Below, piece after piece: positions 58,601 through 64,000 of a stretch of 64,000 nt of DNA; position 1 is the stretch's first letter; every line of letters starts with the position of its first letter. The position numbers and the translations under genes were made by a program. Below the pieces are notes generated by a model, which saw nothing but the letters and a program-made list of their open reading frames with translations, was not told the origin of the DNA and did not search any database. The stretch comes from Micractinium sp. NFX-FRZ. Taxonomy: Eukaryota > Chlorophyta > Trebouxiophyceae > Chlorellales > Chlorellaceae. The stretch lies in the NCBI GenBank assembly GCA_029339195.1, contig JAPTJF010000019.1, positions 186,001 through 250,000 on the forward strand, given 5' to 3'.

Positions 58601-60073
58601 CAGCAGCGGAGGAGCTTGCCGGCTGTCAGCGGCTGCCGCAGCAGGGGCGGGCGCGCCGCCCAGGGCGGCGGCAGCGGCCGCGCCGCTGCCCAACTGCTGC
58701 CACAGCTGACCAGACAGCAGGGCGGCTGTGAAGGCGGCGTTCGAGGGGGCGAAGAGCGTGACAAAGCCGCCTGGCACGTTGGTGACGTTGGCAGCGACCA
58801 ACGCGTCGCGCAGCGTGGACAGCTGGGGTGCGCTGGCCAGCAGGGCTGCCACTGGTGGCAGTTTGTCGCCGGTGCTGCTCTCCAAGCTGGCGGGGGCCGG
58901 CGCTGGGCCGGGACAGTCGCGGAATGCGGCGCCTGCGGGAGAGGGCAGGAGGGATGCGGTGGTTGTTGGTCGTTAAATTTCAAGAGGGGATGGAACGTGG
59001 GTGGAGTGGAGTGGGGAGTTGGGTAGGCTGGTGAGCAAGTGCGCGGCAACAGGCAGGCAGGCCGGCCGACTGGCAAGCTGGCCATGCAGGCCGGCCGAGG
59101 CAGGGCAGGAGTCAGGCAGGCAGTATGATCAGGCCCGGCTGGCCGGCAGGCAAGGAACACAGGCAGGCAGAGCAGCTGGCAGACAGAGGACAGATGGCAG
59201 GCAAGGCAGGAGGGGTGCAGGCTTAGAACTGGAAAAAACAAGATGTGCCAAACTTGCAGGCAGGCAGGCAGGCAGGATCCCACACCCATACAAACAGGAA
59301 CGCCCATGCGCCTTGCCTGGAAACTGGGGATCGATTGTGAGAGCTTGCCCCTGGTAGCACAGGGCGGGTGTGTTGACGTAGCACACCCAGCGGTTGGAGC
59401 CCTGGGCCAGCAGCCACTGGCCGCACCCCACTGCCGAGGTGTTGACGTCGCCGCTGAGGCCCGTGGGCGTGCAGGCGCAGGCATCAGTGTAGGCGAAATC
59501 TGGGGTGGGGAGGGTCGCAGGGGGCTCGGGGGACGGGAGGGGCGGAGGCGGCGGTGCGGCAGCCGCCTGCTGAGGTGGCGCTGCCTGCGCGGGCGGCGGC
59601 GCGGGTAACGGTGCCGGCGGGGGCGGGGGGGTAGCTGCTGGATCCAAGGGGGGCGCCTGTTCTGGGGGCGGGGCGGGGAGCGGTGCTGGCACGGGCAGCG
59701 GAGGGGGTCCCGTTGGGAGGGTGTCCGATTTGAGGACAAATGACGGGAGGAGCTCAATGGCCGCCGGCGGCGTAGGAGGCGGCGTTGAGGCAGGAGGAGG
59801 CGGGACGGGAGGAGGCGAGACCGCGGGAGGTGGCTGTTGAACAGCAGGAGGCGGCGGGGGTGCGCCGGGTGTTGGCAGCGGAACGGCAGGCGGCGGGGGC
59901 GGAACGGCGGGCTCTGGTGCGGGTGGCTGGGAAGGGGGCGGGGGAGGCAGGGCCCCAGCGGCTTGCAGCAGGTACCAGTCCCAACGAGGCACACGTTGAG
60001 AGGTACAGCAGGGCAGGCATGCAAAGGCAGCCGTGGCTGCCAGGAAAAGCAGTGCTGAGCGGCCGAGGCTCAT
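55666..60073 (-). CDS. Secreted FAS1 / double-ShK hydroxyproline-rich glycoprotein (tandem paralogue)
   Basis: Exons (minus): 59317-60073, 58426-58932, 57141-58243, 56189-56938, 55666-55995; 1148 residues with the same phases as its neighbour. The signal peptide (MSLGRSALLFLAATAAFACL) is followed by a Pro-rich stretch and the same Cys-rich module (DACACTPTGLSGDVNTS). The FAS1 domain covers about 275-460 (FVTLFAPSNAAF, NGVVHIMTGLL). Pro-rich linkers with (PPS)n and (PPPPP)n separate two ShK-like domains: CSDVPTPDGYPCERQQ with KCGQGWMVLGGYCRKTCGRC, and CFDVPTPDGYSCEQQQ with KCDQAWLLRGGYCQQTCARC, each cut by an intron at the same place. Here a second ShK and short tail stand where the neighbour has Apple-like units. 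Both proteins end in SVQLL(L)PG. In animals ShK folds include channel blockers; in algal wall proteins the role is unknown, and nothing here indicates toxicity. The first intron again uses GC (CCAG|GCAAGG). Confidence 0.85.
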
Positions 60074-62096
60074 AGCTTGATTGTTCAACTCAATACACGA
60101 AGGAATACGGAGAGCCGGAACCGCGGCAGAATCGGCTGACGCGGCCTCGGGCATCCAAGGCTGCTTCTTGCTGCCCCCACCAACCTTCCTGTGCCTCCTC
60201 GTCTTCTCGCTCACGATACCAGAAGCACAAGGGTATGTAGCAAATTGATGAAATGCACAACTTTTTGAACGTAAATCATTTTGAGAATGCAATTCGCAGG
60301 TGCCCGTACTGGTCACCTCTGGTCACTGTTGGTTCATGCTGCTGGGTAGAAAGACAGTACTGTGACCAACATGTGGCCATTCCTTGGCTTGTGAGCTGCA
60401 TCTGGCGGTTCTGTGGCTTTGTTTCGTTATTTCTCGCCGGATCTCCCCCTCCTCGCCCACCATAGCACCGAAACACGTTCTTTTAGCGGCGCAGTTGGCG
60501 CCGGGCGCGCGGAGCGAACACGATGGGGAATGGGGGATCACAGAGTGTGCGCCGGCGGGCTGGTTTCCGCTTCCAGACGACGCTAATATGCAGTGCAAAC
60601 ATGCATGGCAGGCCATGGCCCCATCGGGCAGCTGAAAGCCAGTTTTGCGTGCACACGTTTGCGGCACACCGGCTACTGCCATTATCGGTCAAAACGAAGC
60701 AAATGACAAAGAGGCGTGCGGCGCTAAGGCTCAGCGCTGCTTTGGAGTCCGTGGTGGGTGGGCGGCGGCGGGCACCACGTGCCGCTGCCGCCACCCCGGT
60801 GTCAAGATGCACAGGGCCCCTGCCATGTAGGCTAACTGCCCCGCTGACATTACTAGCTGCTGCTACCGGAGACCAGCATGAGTCTGCTGCAGCAGGCTTG
60901 TCAATGCCAGAGTTGTGAAGGCTAGATGCCACGGCGGCGGCTACCTCCGACCTCGGTAGCTGGTGCACGACGCCAGCGCCAAGTCGAGCGTGAATCATGC
61001 CCATTGAAAGGCTTAAAAGCCACCGCCAATGATGGCACAGTTGGCAGCTTGCTTAACACCTGCTGTGCGTGTGTGCAGTGAGCTGCATGCAAACCAGACA
61101 GCGCACCGCCAGCGCTGGGCCGTCGCACGTTTCGGCGGTCGAAGTGGACGGTGGCACGTCCTGCGTTAGTAGCCGGCATGAGTGGTCTGCGACCACTAAG
61201 CCAGACCGTGGCTTCAGGAATGCATCAGGGGCAGTCACAGCAGCACCTGATAAGCTGCATGGTGCACAGGGACAGGTGTAGCCTGGCCACCAGCGGGTGA
61301 CGGTGGGTCCACCGTCACCGCTGCCGCCACCGTCTCCTCGGCAGCTGCCCCGCCTGTTGGGACGCCTGCTGTTGCTTCAGCTGCCCATTCCTGCGCTAAC
61401 ATCTGTGTAAGTAACTGTGCAGGCCAAGTGTGTTCACCCTGGCCGCACAGAGCCTTTGAACAGGAGCATGGCTGAGGACATGTGGCTGCAGCAAGGTGCG
61501 GAAACATTCAATTTCCTGCGCACTCCTGCGAGCGGCGCCCGCCCCAACTGGGTTTTGCGGCTGTCTAATAGCGATCAAGACCGAAACAGCGGGCGGGCGG
61601 CGGTGGTCTGGGGGCGCACAGCACGGTGCAGCAGCTGGAAATGCAGCCCAGACCACCGATCGCAAGTTTGCAGCGCGCAACGTGGCCGCCACGTCTGCAA
61701 AAGTTCACTCAACAGGCGCCAGGCGCTTGCTGCGTGCTCCTATTCTCTTGCTGAGTCCCACACCACCCTGCTACTCAAGCGCCGCTTCTGCGCTAACAAG
61801 GCCGGCTGGGCTTATCGGGTACCGAGACACACCCTTGGAACGAGAACTGAGCGGCGAAAAGGGCCGCAGAGCGACTGGTTTGCTGGGCCCCGAAGGGCCG
61901 TCAGGCCTCACGTCACGCCGGTTTTGGGGGTTTGGGCGCAACCGGCGCACCGCCGCCGCCGCCGGTCGGTCAGAACCCTTCTTATGACATGCAAAGAGAG
62001 GGGAGGAGGAGAGCTGGGCGCAGCTCTGCTGCTTTCTGCCACTTCCCAGAGGCATCAGGCCTCAAACGGCCACTGTGACGCACATGTACTGTCTTT
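60074..62096. other. Large intergenic region
   Basis: About 2 kb between the start of the double-ShK gene and the stop of the last gene. Open frames on both strands exist, but none has intron-exon structure, composition or motifs that I trust. The proximal part (60074-60500) presumably holds the promoter of the double-ShK gene. Confidence 0.4.
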
Positions 62097-64000
62097 CTAC
62101 CCTGCTGCACCGACCTCGGCCCGCCTGCACACCATGAGCAGCGCCCCTCCGGCCCCGCCGCACAGCCAGCGTGCCCCCTGCCCTTCTTCCTGCACGTTGT
62201 CTCCCATCCACGGCACCACAGCGGGAGCCGCCACCTCTGCCGCTTCCTCGTCACCGCTGCCGACACCGCCCTGCCGCAGCAGCCGGCCCCGCAGCAGCAC
62301 TGCGTGGCTGGCCTGGGCAAAGGTGGCGCCCGCTGGCAGCTCCAGCAGCGCCGCAGCGTGCAGCCCCTTCCGCACGCTCGCAATCACTGCAGCACAGGTG
62401 TGGGGCGCAGGTTTCACGAGTAACTTTGCAGCTGGCAGGGGGCTTTGGCAGGCCACCGCCCTCTCAGGACCGTGCACTCGCAGATGCTACAGCAGACAGC
62501 GTCTTATCTCTGCCCCCCTGGCAGACCCCAGGGCAGGGTGCTCACCTTGTGCAGCGCCCACCCTGGCCGCACTGGGAGGCCTGGGTCGCTGCTCGCCCCC
62601 TGCAGCCCCTGCCAGCTCATCCTCCTGCCCCTCCTCTGCCGCCAGTCTCTGCAGGCAGGCGGGCAGGCAGGCGGGCAGGCAGGCAGGCAAGCAGGCACAT
62701 CATCCCAGGCAGCCTGGACACAATGACCATTGTCATGCGCTCTGGTAGCAGGCAGGCAAGGCACACCGTCCGCAGCTGCAGCCCGAAGTTGGGCTGGTTA
62801 CGCGAGGAAGGCTCGCCACGCAGGTGCAGAGCAGTCGGACAGCCCGAGCACAAGCAGCGCGACCACATGCAGGCAAAAAAGGTGCAACACCAAGGCACTC
62901 ATCACCGCCACGCCTCCACTGCACCTGCATTATCTCTGCCAGCTGTGCGGTGCTGTGCTGGCTCTTCAACCCCAGCACCGCTGACGTGGCAGGCGACAGC
63001 GGCGGCAGGTCGCCGCTGGCCCAACTGCCGCCAGGGCCTGCCTGCTTGCCGCCGTTGCTGTGCGCCGCACGGCGAGGGCGACGCCTGCGGGAAGCAAGGA
63101 GACGCGTGCGGGAGTGATTAGTAGTAATATGTGGACGTACTTTACTGTGCGATCCACCACTCTATGCAGGGCTACACACGAGGCAGGCAGCGTGCGCCGA
63201 GCTTGCTGACGATGACAGCGCGCCCCGCACCGACGAGCCCAGCAACGCGACATTGTGTGGCAAGAGGGGAGCAAGGCGGGGCCCCACCTGATGCCCTCCT
63301 GGGCAGCCAGCAGTCGCCGCTGCACGGCGGTCGCCACGTCTGCAGCGGCATGGGGGCGGGGTAGCAAGGGGCAGGCTGGGCTGAGAGGCGAGGGATGGTT
63401 GAGGCCAGAGCAAGCCAATGACAACAGGTGCCATGGCAGGCCACGGTTGTGTGACCTTGCCACGTAAGCAGCCTCACCAAGGCCCCAAGCTGCCCACCTG
63501 CACACCTTGCTCTGGTCCATCCTAAAACCAGCAGCCATGCGCTGGAGCTCAAACCATGCACAGCAGACCATGCTGCCCTCCAACCCACCTTGCTCTGTAC
63601 ACTCCAGCAAAAAGAAAGCGGCCAAGCGCAGCAGCTCAAGCCTCATCTGCACCGCTGCAGGCTTGCCCAGGAAAGCGTCCTCCAAAAACCGCTCCAGCGC
63701 CGCCTGCAAGGGAGATGAAAGGGAAGTGCACAAGGGCATGCGTGTGGTCAGCCCACTGCCGCTGCTCAATGAAACGAGGCATGAACTCAGGAGTGAGGGT
63801 GCGTCGGGGGGTGGGAGCGAAGTAAGGACAGCACGCCTTTGATTGGGCCAGCAGCAGCATAAGGGAAGGCAGGCGCAGCTGGTGCAGCCAGCATTGCGGT
63901 TGCTATGGTCGGCAAGGCAGACAAAGCAGGGGAGGCGGGCGGGCACCTGGGGGAGGTGGAAGAGCACGGGGCCTTTGCCCAAACTGTTGCCCTCCGCCAC
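62097..64000 (-). CDS. Unknown conserved-looking protein (C-terminal part, runs off window)
   Basis: Exons (minus): 63947-64000 (partial), 63478-63703, 63288-63339, 62925-63084, 62546-62648, 62097-62386; at least 294 residues in phase. The visible part starts VAEGNSLGKGPVLFHLPQ and continues with amphipathic helices: AALERFLEDAFLG, VQMRLELLRLAAFFLLECTE, FELQRMAAGFRMDQSKVCRW and DVATAVQRRLLAAQEGIR. A Ser/Gly/Arg-rich linker follows, then SAVLGLKSQHSTAQLAEIMQ, an acidic segment, and a final helical stretch VIASVRKGLHAAALLELPAG and FAQASHAVLLRGRLLRQGG before a Gly-rich end. It looks like a helical-repeat or scaffold-type protein, but I recognise no family. No signal peptide or membrane segment is seen in this part; the N-terminus lies beyond 64000. 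Confidence 0.62.

Noticed and set aside
60483..61004. 173-residue minus-strand open frame in the 2 kb gap
   Set aside because: No splice structure, no recognisable motif, and composition like a random GC-rich frame.
61417..62748. 443-residue plus-strand open frame
   Set aside because: Overlaps antisense to supported exons of the 62097 gene and is Arg/Ser-rich throughout, typical of a chance frame in GC-rich DNA.

Overview
The window is nuclear DNA of a green alga. It is visibly GC-rich, and every gene model is split by short introns with CTGCAG-type acceptors. The proteins carry long Gln, Ala and Pro tracts. Nuclear-encoded chloroplast proteins sit next to hydroxyproline-rich extracellular glycoproteins with FAS1, ShK and Apple-like modules, and next to AP2/B3 transcription factors. 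A coccoid chlorophyte of the Chlorella / Trebouxiophyceae type fits best; the species is not determinable by reading alone. No bacterial-style operons, CRISPR arrays, rRNA or tRNA genes, or intact transposons were seen.

Layout: 1-1745 (-) N-terminus of a PAA2/HMA8-like copper ATPase; 2140-3988 (-) TAM41; 4611-7677 (+) Gln-rich protein; 8452-9321 (-) small unknown; 9802-11700 (+) DUF1348 NTF2-like protein; 12219-14399 (-) four-helix membrane protein; 15004-19812 (+) chloroplast trigger factor; 21312-27644 (+) AP2-domain protein; 28454-33598 (-) AP2 + B3-like protein with a huge Gln-rich tail; 34438-36392 (+) four-helix membrane protein; 37301-40349 (+) MYND zinc-finger protein; 41011-48429 (+) B3 + AP2-like protein sharing a C-terminal module with the 21312 gene; 49172-55121 and 55666-60073 (-) tandem paralogous FAS1/ShK wall proteins, the first with added Apple-like units; 62097-64000 (-) C-terminal part of an unknown protein. 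Exon positions are given in each entry. They were derived by hand from reading frame, splice dinucleotides and phase continuity.

Themes: (1) a cluster of three AP2/B3-type regulators between 21 and 48 kb; (2) a tandem pair of extracellular matrix proteins built from the same modules; (3) a genome habit seen in at least five genes: introns carry decayed, same-orientation copies of the neighbouring exon edge together with its splice site ('exon echoes'), and an unusual number of introns must use GC rather than GT donors. The third theme is the most unexpected signal in the window and suggests introns being lengthened or created by tandem micro-duplication across splice junctions.
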